Source: Chloranthus sessilifolius
Lineage: Eukaryota > Streptophyta > Magnoliopsida > Chloranthales > Chloranthaceae
Length of the DNA stretch: 64,000 nucleotides
Direction: 5' to 3'
Assembly: GCA_021018995.1 (NCBI GenBank)
Contig: CM037591.1
Coordinates: 73,311,901-73,375,900 of the forward strand
The notes beneath the pieces are model-generated. The model was not told the DNA's origin. It saw only the letters and a program-made list of their open reading frames with translations, and did no database searches. Of the stretch, positions 35,901 through 47,345 are shown one piece after another. How positions within the stretch are numbered: position 1 is the stretch's first letter; every line of letters starts with the position of its first letter. Made by a program: the position numbers and the translations under genes.

Positions 35901-36087
35901 CATATGCATCGATCCATGTGCCTTGAGTTGCAGCCAATTAGAGAGCAGAGGACTCAGTTCTGTTATGCACAGCTGAGGCTAATTTGTTTCCCGCCAAAAA
36001 TTAGTTCACACCCATGTGCAGAATTTCCTGTGCATTGGAGTTCCCAGATTTGCCCCTATCGCCCATTGATTTTTGCTGTTGCAGCCT

Positions 36088-36770
36088 CAAGCTATCGATA
36101 GGATTAGAAGTTGCACCTGTCGACAGGTTCAAAGGATAAGGAGCTCAAGATTTCGATGGGTACAAGCTGCATGTTTGACGCTTCCGACAGGTTGGTGGAT
36201 TGAACCATTTGATAGGTTCATAGCTGATGCATTCGATAGGTTGGGAGACTTGTATTCGATAGGATGCATGGCAGTTCTTTGGAGGATTTGATAGGTACAA
36301 AGCATTGTTCGACATGTTCAACTATAACACTCGATAGGTTGGTGGCTGCTGCCCTTTAGACCATTCTCTAGGTTCCAAAAGTGAAGCATTGGGGGACTAT
36401 TCGATAGGATGGCAAGAGCTGCTGAGGAGTTCCATTCAACAGGTTGATGCAGGAAAGGCTCGATAGGATCACAAGCCTTGAGTGCAGCAGAACTCGACAG
36501 GAGCTGAAGTTTAAATCGATAGGATGAGTTGCAACCACATGAACCATTTGATAGGTTCCTCATTGCTGCCTTTAAGGATTGCTCAACAGGTTTGATAGCT
36601 CTACAAAGAACAACTCGATAGGTTGTAATAGCTCCATTCGATAGGTTCAATGCATGAAGGTTTGGAGGAGTTTGACAGGTTGGAGTGGTAAGCTGATCTG
36701 CTCGAATTGTGTACAACTCATCTTCAACACTCGATAGATGCCCACTTCTGCTTTATCATCCATTCGACAA
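36088..36770. repeat. TCGATAGGT motif array in the solo LTR (longest in the window)
   Basis: About 23 motifs (TCGATAGGTT, TCGACAGGTT, TTGATAGGTT, TCGATAGGAT) in some 680 bp, one every ~29 bp, nearly all in one orientation and with unrelated spacers. Short open frames across it are by-products of the repeats. Confidence 0.82.
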
Positions 36771-38710
36771 TTTCATTCTCCAGCTTTTATTCTTGACAGT
36801 TTGGAACTTGAAAGTGCTGGCGCTTGGGTTCTTTGTTCTGCTATTTACTCCAATCAACAACAGCTCTCTTTCAAATCATGGGCTTCACCAGTTTCAGCCC
36901 CAATGAATGGCTCTATTTCTGATCTTTGTGGCACTTATTAATTGGATCTCTGCACTACGTTGCAATTTCTTCTTAAACTGTAAATCAAGCTAAAAGTAAG
37001 TATAAATAGCTCTAAGGCTTAGTAAAAGCTAGGTTTAAAGGTGTAGAAAGTGGCAAAAATTAGTGCTTAACAGTTATGCTTAGCTATGATAAGCTTTAGA
37101 GAAAATATGATAAGCTTTAGAGAACTTGTGGTAGAAATTTGGGGGAAAATGAACCTGGGAAGAAGGAGCCGTGTGGCTGTGTGTTTGTCAAAATCGATCG
37201 ATCGAATTTAGAATCAATCGATTGATTTTGCCAGAATAGAAACAGGTTAGTTTTCTGAAGGAAACTGATCGATCGAATTGGAAACCGATCGATCGGAGTG
37301 TGATGTGCCGATGAGTTGTGTATCTGAGGAAAATGATCGATCGATTTGTGAATCGATCGATCAAAGTGGAAACTGATCGATCGATTATGAAACTAATTGA
37401 TTGAGTGTGGGATTGATTATACAAACAAGGATGTGTATGTTTTTCTGAAGATAAGGCCTTCATTTTGACTCGAGTTGAGGTAGAGAAAATCCTATAACAT
37501 GTGCCTTTGGTATAACAAGCATGGAAATTGTGATATGATAAATATGTGTGTGAAAATCATGAACTTTGTCATTCAATACGCATGAGCATTGTATACGGAT
37601 TCAAATATAAGAAGGGGTGTGTGTGTGTGTAAAATCAATAAGATATGAACATGTGTGTGTGTGAAATTTCAGATTCCAAACTCTAAATCTAATTATAAAT
37701 TACCATGATTCACGTTGATAAACTATAAGCTAGATTTCACACTTTGATTTAAGGTTCAGGTGGAATGAATTCATTGTGTATCCAGTATGGCAGGATATCT
37801 GTATATTGTGAACCGTGAATGGCCAATGTGAAGCACAAGTGACCCTATTAGAGTAGCTAAGGGGCTTAGCATCATGAAGAATAATTCATTGAATGACGAT
37901 GGTTGGGATTCTCATCGGTATATATGTGGCTCTCGGTGCTATATATGCTTGAGATTTTATTTAAGTGATCAACTTAAGTTCTTTTTGTGCTATGTGAAAA
38001 CATTTGGAAATTCATGTGATAAGACTTTAAGTCTTGTGTTAAATTAGTGTTATTTTTACTTAAATGCCTTTAAAAATTTAAATCTTTCAATTACAAGCAT
38101 GCTCAATACATGTCGTTAGATATATGTGTGATGTGATGATAAGCATGCTATAGATATTTTTCCCTATTGAGCTTAGATGTTAGCCCACCCTTCGACTATA
38201 CATTACAGGCACAGGTGTAGATATTGGCACAAGGGATCTTGGGCTCGAGGATCCCGAGTACGTGCCGGAGGAGGAGTCAGAACCTCTGCCTGAGGAGTAT
38301 TTCCCTTAGGGGGATTTTGGGTTGTGCATTTTGAGATTTTGTGAGATTCAGGCTTGATACATCTAGCCATTTTGTTTTGAATGAGAATTATGAAATTAAG
38401 TTTGGATATTCATTTTGTGAACCATTGGTTAGGTGACGGTCGGCCGTCACCGGTGGTTCAGTTCGATTCTTTTGTCCATACGATTAAGCTATGGAATTAG
38501 AATCGTCTTTTCTTATGAGCAATGATATAGTCATATATAGAATTTGAGATTTAAATATCCTTATGATGATTCTATCTGCTTAGTTAGAGATATGTGCTTT
38601 GTTTTCCGCTTTGCTTGTGGATGTATCAAGTGTTCCGTTCAGGGATCGGTCTTATTGACGATCCGAAGGTCCGGGTTTCACGATTAGGAAATCCGGGCTG
38701 TCACACCATG

Positions 38711-39165
38711 TTGTCGTCTTAGGTTTAGAATTATTAGACTTTCATCACTCGACTATGTTGCCATTGTTGCCGTAGTTTTATTAACGAAATTATTGCTAGA
38801 GAAGTTTATATTGTCATTGTTACCTTAAACTAATCTTATCTTCTTCTTATGTTGTCGTTGTTGCCTTAAGATAATTAACTAAGATTACGAATTTGTGATA
38901 AGGGAATCTAGACTTATTTTCCTTATTTGTCTTTTACAGCTTTACTTTCTAGTAATAGTTATAATTAATTCTCAAAATCAAATTTGTTTTCTTTCTACAA
39001 CTTAGTTTTAAACGTACCCTTTTGTGGAATTAAACGTACCCTTTGGTGGAATTTATCGGCCAACTGTAATTTTGAAATTATATCGGTGAAATTGGCAGAA
39101 GACTCCCTGGACTTTTACCTTAATTACTTTTTAGATTTATCACCCAATTCAGGTGAAGAATCAAA
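38711..39165. other. Right flank of the Tekay insertion, leader of an old Athila-like element
   Basis: Four imperfect phrases of the type ATGTTGTCGTTGTTGCC occur at about 38708, 38757, 38813 and 38848. One, TTGCCATTGTTGCCGTAG, resembles an eroded tRNA-Asp-type primer site. It leads into an Athila-type gag start, so it may be the element's leader. Confidence 0.4.
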
Positions 39166-39175
39166 TTCTGATTTC

Positions 39176-39310
39176 ATGATGGCAGAAGCTAGACCAATTC
39201 AGGAACACTTCACTCCAGTTGATCTGTCCGCACCTTCTTGTATCACATTACCAGAGGTTGTCAATGGACAACTGATCAGCCTTCAAAACTGCATATTTTA
39301 TGGCCAAATC
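39176..39310 (+). pseudogene. Gag N-terminal fragment of the old Athila-like copy
   Basis: Starts at tandem ATG codons and reads ARPIQEHFTPVDLSAPSCIT then LPEVVNGQL, resembling the conserved N-terminal box of Athila gag (a P-x-L/SCI-x-P phrase). The expected next segment resumes at about 40826 (HFEMKHCMLQFL), so the gene was split by an insertion. Confidence 0.6.
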
Positions 39311-40825
39311 TCAGCCTTGCTAACCCTCACTTAACCACTAATGGTTACCTTTAGTGCGAGATATGTTACAACAGGATTGAAGGCCAAAAGTGTGTAATAG
39401 TGGTTAAAAGAGCAAAGATGTTAAAGACCCAAAGCCATGGCCAAGTACAGAGCTGAAATGAAGGAAAGGAAGCCCAAAAGAGATAATTTCGATTGGTCAA
39501 AATAGCGCAGTAGAGAAAGAAAAGAAGAAAGAAGAAAATCAAAAGAAACTGTGATTTTTGACCGATCGTGAATGCATTTTGACCGGTCGAAATGAGAACT
39601 CCAGAAAAACTAGAGTAGACCGATCGAGACTGAACTCGACCGGTCGAAACCAAACAGATAATTGGAGCTCCCTTATATCAATAATCTCGACTAGTCAAAG
39701 TGAATTTCGACCAGTCAAGTCTAGAGAAGCAGTTCAAAAGGATAAGACGTTGGACCGGTCAAAAGTCAGTTTTGACCAGTCGAATTGCAACAGACTTGGG
39801 GATTTGTGCACCTGAGAACAAATTTAGAATTTGACCAGTCGAGATCCATTCTTGATCAGTCGAAACTAGCTTTCCTTGCGAATTCTTAGGCATTACAGCC
39901 CGGATCTTCTAGCGCCCAAGAGTCCATCTTCATCAATCTTCTTCAACTGACTTTTTGGGAGATTTCAGGAATTACTTGCCATGTAAAAATATTGTGCTAG
40001 GGCCTTATGATCTATCAATAAGGACCCTAGAGTTAGGAATAGGAGAGTCTCTCAGTCATGAGTCTTCTTAGGTTTTAGTTTCTTTTATGCTTTCTAGGAT
40101 TTAGTTTCCAGTTTAGGAGAGTTGTGAGAGATTGTGTGACTTGTAATCATCGTCCGATGACCGAATTAGTGAGGATGAAGATCAATCAGACTATGGACGG
40201 CTAACTTATCCGAGGCTGGGATCCCTTGTAAATTACAGATGAGTATTTAATATGCATTCTATTACTTTTTCCTATTTTTGAATTATGTGGAACGATTGCA
40301 TGTTTGAGGTTTGTAATTGTTATCGTGAACGTGCTAGTAGTGATTTATTTCTATTTTATTTAGTCCAAATGGCCTTGTAGGGATTAGGGTTAGATTTAAC
40401 AGGATAAACACCTTTGGATTAGTGCTTGTAGCCTAGTTACGTCGGTTACGTGACTGTTTAGGTTGCTAGAGATTAGGCGAATCATATCATCCTGACTAGT
40501 TTGTGACTATGAATAGAATCTAATTATTATACCGAGCTTTAGCTTTTAGCGAAGAGCAGGACTGCTACTCGAAAGTCGGAATAGGGTAGGAGTAGGATTT
40601 ATATTATTTACAAGTCTGTGATCCAAGAGGGATCCCAGGCTGCTCTCTCATAACTTTTCCAATTTAGTTTTTTTTTCACTTTTTATTTAATTTAGTTAGA
40701 AAATTCTAACAAAAATATTCTTCGATTAAGACTGTAGTTAGGAAGTAAACAACAAGTCCATGTGGTTCGACACCCTTGTATTCACCCTAGTACTTTGGAC
40801 TTGTGCACTTGCAAGGTTTTTATTC
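39311..40825 (+). repeat. LTR-like block inserted in gag (possible solo LTR)
   Basis: Separates two halves of one gag domain. It contains a motif array and, near its end, CCATGTGGTTCGACACCC followed by CTTGTGCACTTGCA, a phrase common at the 3' end of Athila/Tat-type LTRs. No primer site follows, as expected of a solo LTR. Exact ends and target duplication could not be fixed. Confidence 0.5.
39485..39860. repeat. Array of GACCGGTCGAAA-type palindromic motifs
   Basis: Eleven variants (TTTGACCGGTCGAAAT, CTCGACCGGTCGAAAC, TTCGACCAGTCAAG, CTCGACTAGTCAAAG) in about 375 bp. The core GACCGGTC or GACCAGTC is self-complementary or nearly so. Spacers are unrelated. Confidence 0.8.
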
Positions 40826-42365
40826 ATAAACGATCAACAACATTTCGAGATGAAGCACTGTATGTTACAATTTCTTCTAAATTTTCATGGGCTTGATCAT
40901 GAAGACCGTTATCAATGCCTTAGGGATTTCATAGAACTGTGCACTACTTTAAAAATAACAACATTAAATGATGAGGCTGTTAAGCTTAGGTTGTTTCCCT
41001 TTTCCTTGAAGGATTAGGCTAAGGCGTGGCTTGCCACTGGAATCACTGACATATGGGATGGAGTTCAAGTTAGATTCCTAGCCAAGTATTTTCCAATTGG
41101 TAAAACAAACTAGATCCAACAAGCAATTCAATCCTTCTGACAATTGCCAAAAGAATAATTTCATGAAAGCTGGAAAAGAATGCAAGACCTATTGCATAAA
41201 TGCCCTCACCATGAAGTGCTAAATTGGTCAATAGCATAAAGTTTTTATCAAGGGTTAAACGAAGGGAATCAACAAACTGTGGATGCAGTAAGTGGAGGAG
41301 CCTTTATGACTCGTAATGGACAATAGTCGTGGGAATTGTTTGAAAGACTCGCTGATAACTCATTGCAAATACAGGCTCTAACAAGGACATACCCATATGT
41401 TTCTCTACACATACCTCTTGCCAGAGGAGGCATCTTTAATGTCAAATCTGATAGAGTGAAAGTAGAGAAAGATCTCAATGTTAAGATTGAGGCCTTAAAA
41501 CGAAAAATAACATCCTTGATGGTATCAAACCTGAAACCAATTGAAAAATCAGTAGTAGCTTGTACTATCTACCAAAGTTTGACCCATACAATAACTGAAT
41601 GTCCTGCAGCACCGATGCATCCTAAGATGATTATGGAAATACTTATAACCCGCAATGGAGGAATCCCCTTGGATTTAGTTATGGCTCAATGGGCACCCAA
41701 CAACAAACATAACCTGTTATTCAGCCCATATTTTCTCAACCTAATAATTTTCAGCAACCTTACATGCAATCAACTAGGCCACTTCAGTCAGTTGAATAGC
41801 AACATTATCGGCCACCTCAGAGCAGTGGATCAGATGCAACTGTTGTCCAAATCCTTTGGGATCTACAACAGCAGTCGCATCAACATTCTAAAGATCTATC
41901 CCAACTATCTCAATTCTCTCAAACTTTACACTCTCATACACAATCTATTACTAAGCTAGAAGCTCAAATTAGGCAGCTAGCTACACATATGGGAAAGAGA
42001 GGATGGTCGGTTACCATCACAACCAGTGAGTAACCCTAAGGGACATGTCTATGGTGGGGAATCCAATCCCTCTGAACATGTTCAAGTTGTTACAATCTTG
42101 CGCAGTGAAAAAGTTATTGATAATAAAGTCGAGATGCCTACTTCATTAGTCATCCCTGAGGTTGAAGGAAGAGAAATGGATAATGAGGAGGTGACATGAT
42201 AAAGAAAAACTAAAAATAACCAACTCTAATGAATTAATTTCAAAAAAATATTGTATAGTGCACCTAAAGTTTTAACTGAGGCACCATATGTGCTGAAGTT
42301 ACCATCTCCCAATGCATTCAATCTACTGTCTTCTTTTGATAAAAATTCAAAAAATTAGAAGACAT
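40826..42365 (+). pseudogene. Gag remainder of the old Athila-like copy
   Basis: Reads HFEMKHCMLQFL, LRLFPFSLKD then TAG, FHESWKRMQDLLHKCPHHE, and a degraded knuckle CTIYQSLTHTITECPA in which the second cysteine is tyrosine. At least six stops and several frame changes. The order of segments matches gag at 10974-12794. Confidence 0.8.
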
Positions 42366-42396
42366 CACAAAATTTTTTAAGCAAGTAAAAATCAAT

Positions 42397-43150
42397 ATGC
42401 CTCTTTTAGATGCAATCAAACAAGTCTCGGCCTATACAAAATTCTTAAAAGAAATGTGCACCCAAAAGCAAAAGCGCCGAAACAGTTTGTTGAAAAAAGT
42501 ATTTTTAACTGAGCAAATAAGCTCAGTTTTGAAAGCAAATACTCCCCCGAAGCTTAAAGATCCAGGAGTACCCACTATTCCTTGCATTATTGGTGACCAC
42601 ACCATTAGTAAGGAACTCCTCGATCTGGGAGCAAGCGTGAACCTACTTCCATACTCAGTTTCTAAGAAGTTAAGATTTGGATATTTAAAGCCCACATCGC
42701 TAACCTTACAGTAGCCCATAGATCACAAAGGCAACTAGTTGGAGTTATTGAAGATGTACTGGTCGAGGTTGACAAATTCGTCGCCCCCGTCGATTTTCTT
42801 GTATTAGACATGGATCCATGTTCAAAATCTCTCTCACAAATTCTTGTCATACATGGTAGACCTTTTTGGCCATGGCTAATGCTTGTATTAATTGTAGAAC
42901 CGGTATGATGAAAGTTTCTTTTGGGGATATGAGGATACAATTTCATGTCTTTTCAACTGTAAATCAACTAGCCCCCATTGATGTTGAAGAGTGCTTCTAT
43001 GTTGACTACATTGAGGAACTTGTAGAAGGAACACTTCCTCTTGTGCCATCAAGAGATTCATTGGAAACAACACTTCAGTACATGGAATCTGAAAAAAATG
43101 ATTATGAATTTGAGGAGAAAGCATTCTTTGTTCATGTCCCTTCTCTTAAT
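42397..43150 (+). pseudogene. Protease of the old Athila-like copy
   Basis: PGVPTIPCIIGDHTI, then the active site LLDLGASVNLLPYSVSKKL. A TAG at 42712 is followed by VGVIEDVLVEVDKFVAPVDF and, in a shifted frame, LVIHGRPF. The segment 42866-43150 corresponds to the spacer between protease and RT. Confidence 0.82.
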
Positions 43151-43158
43151 TCTAAACT

Positions 43159-44180
43159 GTGGACATGGAAACTCTTGTTGACCTTTTACCCACCACTTCT
43201 AGTGAACTACTGTTACCATCAATTCAAAGAGCTCCAAATTTAGAACTAAAAAAACTTTATGACACCCTTAAGTACGCATTTTTGGGATCCAACAATACTC
43301 TTCATGTAATCATCTCTCCAAGTTTGTTATTAAAACAAGAAGGAAAATTGTTGAATGTTCTTACAAAATATAAGCGTGCTATAGGGTGGACAGTTGCAGA
43401 TTTGAAAGGCCTTGATCCTTCTATTTGTATGCATAGGATGCATATAGAGAGCAATGCCAAAACTTCACGTGAAAGCCAGCGACGCTTGAATCCAAACATA
43501 AGGGAAGTTATTAAATTGTTAGATGTGGGCATTATATACCCAATATTAGACAGTGACTGGGTCAGCTTAAAGAAAGCTTTGATGGAGAATTGGTACCCAT
43601 ACGCGAGACCACAGATTGGTGCGTATGTATTGATTACCGAAAGATTAACACTATAACTCGCAAAGATCATTTCCATTACCATTCATTGATCAAATCATGG
43701 AAAAACTTGCGAGCCAGGAGTTTTTGTGCTTTTTAGATGGGTACTCGGGATATAACCAAGTACCGATTTTCCGGAAGATGAGGAAAAGATCACCTTCACA
43801 TGTCCTTTTGGCACATTTGCCTATCGTCGCATGCCCTTTAGGTTATGTAATGCACCGACAACTTTCAGAGATGTATGATGACAATCTTTTCAGATATGAT
43901 AGATAAGTTCCTCGAAGTGTTCATGGACTATTTTTAAGTTTTTGGCCGAACATTCGACACTTGTCTCAAACACCTTTCTCTGGTTTTAGAATGATGTGAG
44001 GAGACCAATCTAGTTTTAAGTTGGGAAAAGAGCTATTTCATGGTTCGAGAAGGAATTATTTTGGGACATATAGTCTCGAAGAGAGGAATAGAAGTTGACA
44101 AGGCCAAGGTTAATATTATTGATAATCTACCTCCACCGACATCGGTGAAGCAAAACGCTCTTTTCTTGGCCATGCTGGCT
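43159..44180 (+). pseudogene. Reverse transcriptase of the old Athila-like copy, catalytic site lost
   Basis: The N-terminal part reads YKRAIGWTVADLKGLDPSIC; the palm has CFLDGYSGYNQVPI. The catalytic box near 43918-43935 reads FMDYF then TAA, so the second aspartate of the usual FMDD has become tyrosine. The remainder (GHIVSKRGIEVDKAKV) is in another frame. Multiple frameshifts. Confidence 0.83.
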
Positions 44181-44224
44181 TTTATTGATACTTTATCAAA
44201 GATTTCTCTAAAATTTCAAGACCC

Positions 44225-44745
44225 TTGTGTCGTCTCCTTGCACAAGTAGTTAACAATGATTTTGATGAGGCTTGTCTCGAAGCTTTTCATAAGCTAAGAA
44301 CACTCCTCTCGTCAACACCAATTATTCAACCTCCTGATTACTCCCTACCCTTTGAGGTAATGTGCGATGCTTCCGACTTCGCAGTTGGAGCAATCTTAGG
44401 ACAATGCAAGGATAAAATTCCTCACGTAATTTATTATGTGACTCAGACCTTAATTGAAACCCAAATAAATTATACAACAACTGAAAAAGAACTTCTAGTT
44501 GTCGTTTTTGCCTTAGACAAATTTAGACAGTATTTGTTAGGGTCTAAAATCATCTTATTTACAGACAACTCTGCCTTAAAATATTTGTTGTCTAAAAAGG
44601 ATGCCAAACCACTTCTAATTCATTGAATCCTTTTGTTGTAGGAATTTAACTTCGAAATCAAAGATAAGAAAAATGTCGAGAACATGGTAGCAAACCACCT
44701 CTCCTGTATTGAATTTTTGGAGATGGTAGCTATTTCAAATTACGA
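44225..44745 (+). pseudogene. RNase H of the old Athila-like copy, end of coding similarity
   Basis: Reads LPFEVMCDASDFAVGAILGQ, TTEKELLVVVFALDKF and LFTDNSALKYLL (D-E-D residues present), then stops in ILLL-x-EFNFEIKDKK. Similarity ends around NHLSCIEFLEM, and no integrase follows. The sequence changes to the direct-repeat region at about 44752. Confidence 0.85.
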
Positions 44746-44751
44746 CTGAGC

Positions 44752-45110
44752 CTTGGTATTGATAAGGAGATTGTCACCAACGAATCAGATTTCGATGATG
44801 ATTACAATATTGGTCAATGGTTTAGGTCAAACCTAGACCTATAAATCTTAAAGAATTAGATGTACTAACACTTTAAACCTCATGTATGTGTCTCATATGG
44901 AATGGTGGCAATTCTTATAAATAGTTGTTAAGCCCAAGGGCTATTCTAATTTATATCCCTAATTTCTTTAATTAGAAATTAGAATTTTTAAAAGTTCTAG
45001 CACATCCTAGCCACACACTTGCTTAACCAATTTTGACCCCATATTAGACCCTAGGATTTACCAAGGAGAAATCTAAGGTGTTAGAGTGAGGTGAGTGCAT
45101 GCAACCACAT
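44752..45110 (+). repeat. Left copy of a diverged direct repeat (LTR-like)
   Basis: Shares with 47007-47345, in the same order, CCTTGGT, GATGA, CCAACGAATC, GTCAAACCTAGACC, CTAATTAGAAATTAGAA, AGCACATCCTAGCC and GGAGAAATCTA. Moderate divergence and small indels. Flank: the end of the truncated Athila-like copy. Confidence 0.65.
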
Positions 45111-47006
45111 CATTAAGAAGAGTCTTGACTTTTGAAGAGAGTTGCGGGCCACAAAACTAGGAAAAGTCCACTAGAAGACTAAATAGAGGGATGAAACGAG
45201 TCAAAGTGGGTCCCCCTTGCATGGACACCCCTTGACTTTTGACCATGAGAGAGAGAGAGAGTGGAGACTTAGGCATGAAGGCATGTGACACATGGAACCT
45301 TTGTATCGTAAAAGTAGCTTAAAGCTCCTCTCTCCTCCAAAGATTCCACACCCCCAAGGCCTTCTCTCTCTCTAATTACTCTTCTTTCTCTTTGCTATAG
45401 CCACGATTAGAGACATTTTAAGCTCTTGAACTCTCAATATAGCCATTGAAATTTCAATCCAAGCCCATAGATCAAACCCCCTTAGCCTCAAGTATCACAT
45501 AGTATGAGCTTGTGCAAATCCCAACCCTTTTCACCATTAAGATTTGCAAAGACCAGCATGGATGCCCAAGCTAAGCTAAGGTAAAGTATTAGTTCATATT
45601 TTTTTTTGCAAATTCTGGTATAGATCTGATTTTGATCAAGTTTTAATAGTGCTAGATCTCATGCTGTAGGAATTAGTAGATTACAATGCTTTAATATTTC
45701 TTGTAATAATATGATTAGTGATGATTAGAAGTTTAATTTTGAATAGATTAGATGTTAATTAAGATCTATAAATCATAGAATATTGATGTTCTTTTCATGA
45801 TTGATTTGAATGGTGTGATCTAGAAGAAATTTTGCTGGATTGGTCACTGTTTTATATATATAATTTGTGTTTTTGACTAATTTTGTTGTCACGATTTTAC
45901 CATTGTCTAAGCTTAGAAAAATTCTAGAAAAATTCATGGACGTGTATAGATGAGTGAAGATCATCTCTGCAAACTTTTGGCCCTTGATTCATTGTGATTT
46001 GATCGACACAAATTCTGAGGTGAAACTGTGCAGATATGCATGGTATGGTGTACCAGAAATCTGACTGAGATTGAGCCTATGGATCTCTTGCTATAAAATT
46101 GCCTAAAAATTCAGTAAAAATTTTATGGTGAAGTTTTATCAGTATATCATAATTTTATAAAATTTTAGGTCTTGATTTAATTCCTCTTGACCGATAGAAA
46201 ATCGGGAATCCAAGAATGCAAAAATCCTTTCTATGTGGCACATCTAGTGGCTACTATCAGACAGTCGATCAGATGGATCTATTTCCATCATGATCTAAAT
46301 ATTTTTAGTATTAAAAATTCATAAAAACATCATAGAGAATTTATAGAGATTTCCAACGAGCTCTTGCCCGCCCAATTTGGACATCGACAATGAAAGTTGT
46401 GGCCGATTGTCCGGGGCCTTAAAATCTTGTATGATGATCAGTTGGATTAAAAACATGTGCTTTAAATCAATGGCCCTGATCAATTATGATCTAAGTTTTG
46501 AGTACCATCACTTGTGGTAGATGAGGTTATCAGTCATCTTTGACTAAGTTTTGAACTCACTAAGACATTCAATCGAGATAGAAAATGGCAGCCCGATAAC
46601 CAGCAAGGATCCGATACCCTTACGTGAAATTTATAAAATGAACGGGGTAAGTTAAAATCTTGACTTTATCCTTAAATCCTGTGATATTTTGACTAATAAT
46701 GATCCAAAATAATGTTTTAATAGTGTAACACTATTCTCTTAATTTAGGTGTTGGTCAAACTATTGACTGAGACTTGATGAAACCTGACTATGCCAGGTGA
46801 CTTCCTGAGGCCATGTCCAACAAAGTTCGTGAGGCACCCACATTAGATTGATGAGATATTGACTATTTCTAGTGGCACCCATAGGGCTCCTCATTTACTT
46901 GAATGGGTGTGTTGGAAATTTAGTAAAATATAAATCACATCTTATACCTTGTAACCAGCCCGGACTGATTCTTGATAGATCCTGACCCGAGATTTGACCC
47001 GAATTG
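45111..47006. other. Non-coding stretch between the direct repeats
   Basis: No coding frame. It contains a (GA)n run at 45249-45261, a CT-rich leader-like stretch and a splice-donor-like AAGGTAAAG near 45579. This fits the transcribed part of a long LTR. Confidence 0.4.
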
Positions 47007-47345
47007 GGCTTGAACCTTGGTGGTGATGAGGAGATCATCGCCAACGAATCAATTTTTATGATGATCATAGGAATGGTTGAATGGTTGAGTCAAACCTAGA
47101 CCCATAAAATTGAAAGAAACTAGATGCACTAATATTTGGGTTAAGTGTTTGTGCCTTGCATTGAATAATGACTCTCTTGTAATTTTTAAATAAGCTCAGG
47201 GGCATTTACAAGTTAATTTCCTAACTTTGCTAATTAGAAATTAGAAATTTTCAAACCTCTAGCAAATCCTAGCCTTTAATCTACTTGACAAAAGTTTGAC
47301 CCATCTTACACCATTAATAAACTTTGGAGAAATCTAGGGTGATAG
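47007..47345 (+). repeat. Right copy of the diverged direct repeat
   Basis: Matches 44752-45110 as described there, offset about 2.26 kb, and fades near 47345. If the unit is an LTR, this is a truncated second copy. Confidence 0.6.

Larger units (their letters stand above)
34762..37072 (-). repeat. Solo LTR of an Athila-like family, nested
   Basis: 2311 bp from TGTTGGGGAATTTCAG to GTGCTTAACA, bounded by perfect GTTAT duplications (34757-34761 and 37073-37077). The uninterrupted site is seen at 24864-24880 in the 5' LTR (CAGGTTATGTTTAGCTATG). Hairpins at 35250-35281 and 35361-35392, and the GATAGG array, tie it to the same family group as the element at 2388-15152, in the same minus orientation. 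No internal sequence remains, as after recombination between two LTRs. Confidence 0.95.
24322..38705 (+). mobile_element. Tekay/Del-like chromovirus LTR retrotransposon with nested solo LTR
   Basis: Direct LTRs at 24322-26702 and 34178-38705, an iMet-type primer site, then gag, protease, RT, RNase H, integrase and a chromodomain-like C-terminus, all on the plus strand. This order and the chromodomain wording are those of Tekay/Del chromoviruses. The ends TGTGATG... and ...GTCACA are flanked by CTATG (24317-24321) and CCATG (38706-38710), a 4-of-5 target duplication. Removing the element joins CTATG to TTGTCG in a continuous flank. Coding regions carry many stops, often where relatives have CAA, CAG or CGA. 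Unusual: 2.5 kb between the chromodomain and the 3' LTR holding a motif array and an extra reading frame. Confidence 0.9.
34178..38705 (+). repeat. 3' LTR of the Tekay-like element, split by a solo LTR
   Basis: Without the nested insertion and one target-site copy it is about 2212 bp, against 2381 bp for the 5' LTR. It has a TATAAAAG at 34400-34407, a short local duplication of ATCAAAGGAAGGTAAGCATT just before the insertion (34686-34743), a reduced CGATCGATCG array at 37193-37400, and a (TG)n run near 37617. Confidence 0.87.
39176..44745 (+). mobile_element. Older Athila-like Ty3/gypsy copy, split and truncated
   Basis: Gag, protease, RT and RNase H fragments follow in order on the plus strand with many stops. 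The integrase and 3' LTR are missing, and coding similarity stops near 44745. The 5' part lies on the far side of the Tekay insertion. Gag is interrupted by about 1.5 kb of LTR-like sequence (39311-40825). It appears more decayed than the copy at 2388-15152. Confidence 0.82.

Noticed and set aside
36318-36716. 132-codon minus-strand open frame
   Set aside because: It reads through the TCGATAGGT motif array of the solo LTR; its repeated Leu-Ser-Asn phrases come from the motif, not from a protein.
36088-36770. Regularly spaced short repeats resembling a CRISPR-like array
   Set aside because: The repeat core is only about 9-10 bp and varies, spacing is irregular, no cas genes exist, and the array lies inside a plant LTR with clear target duplication.
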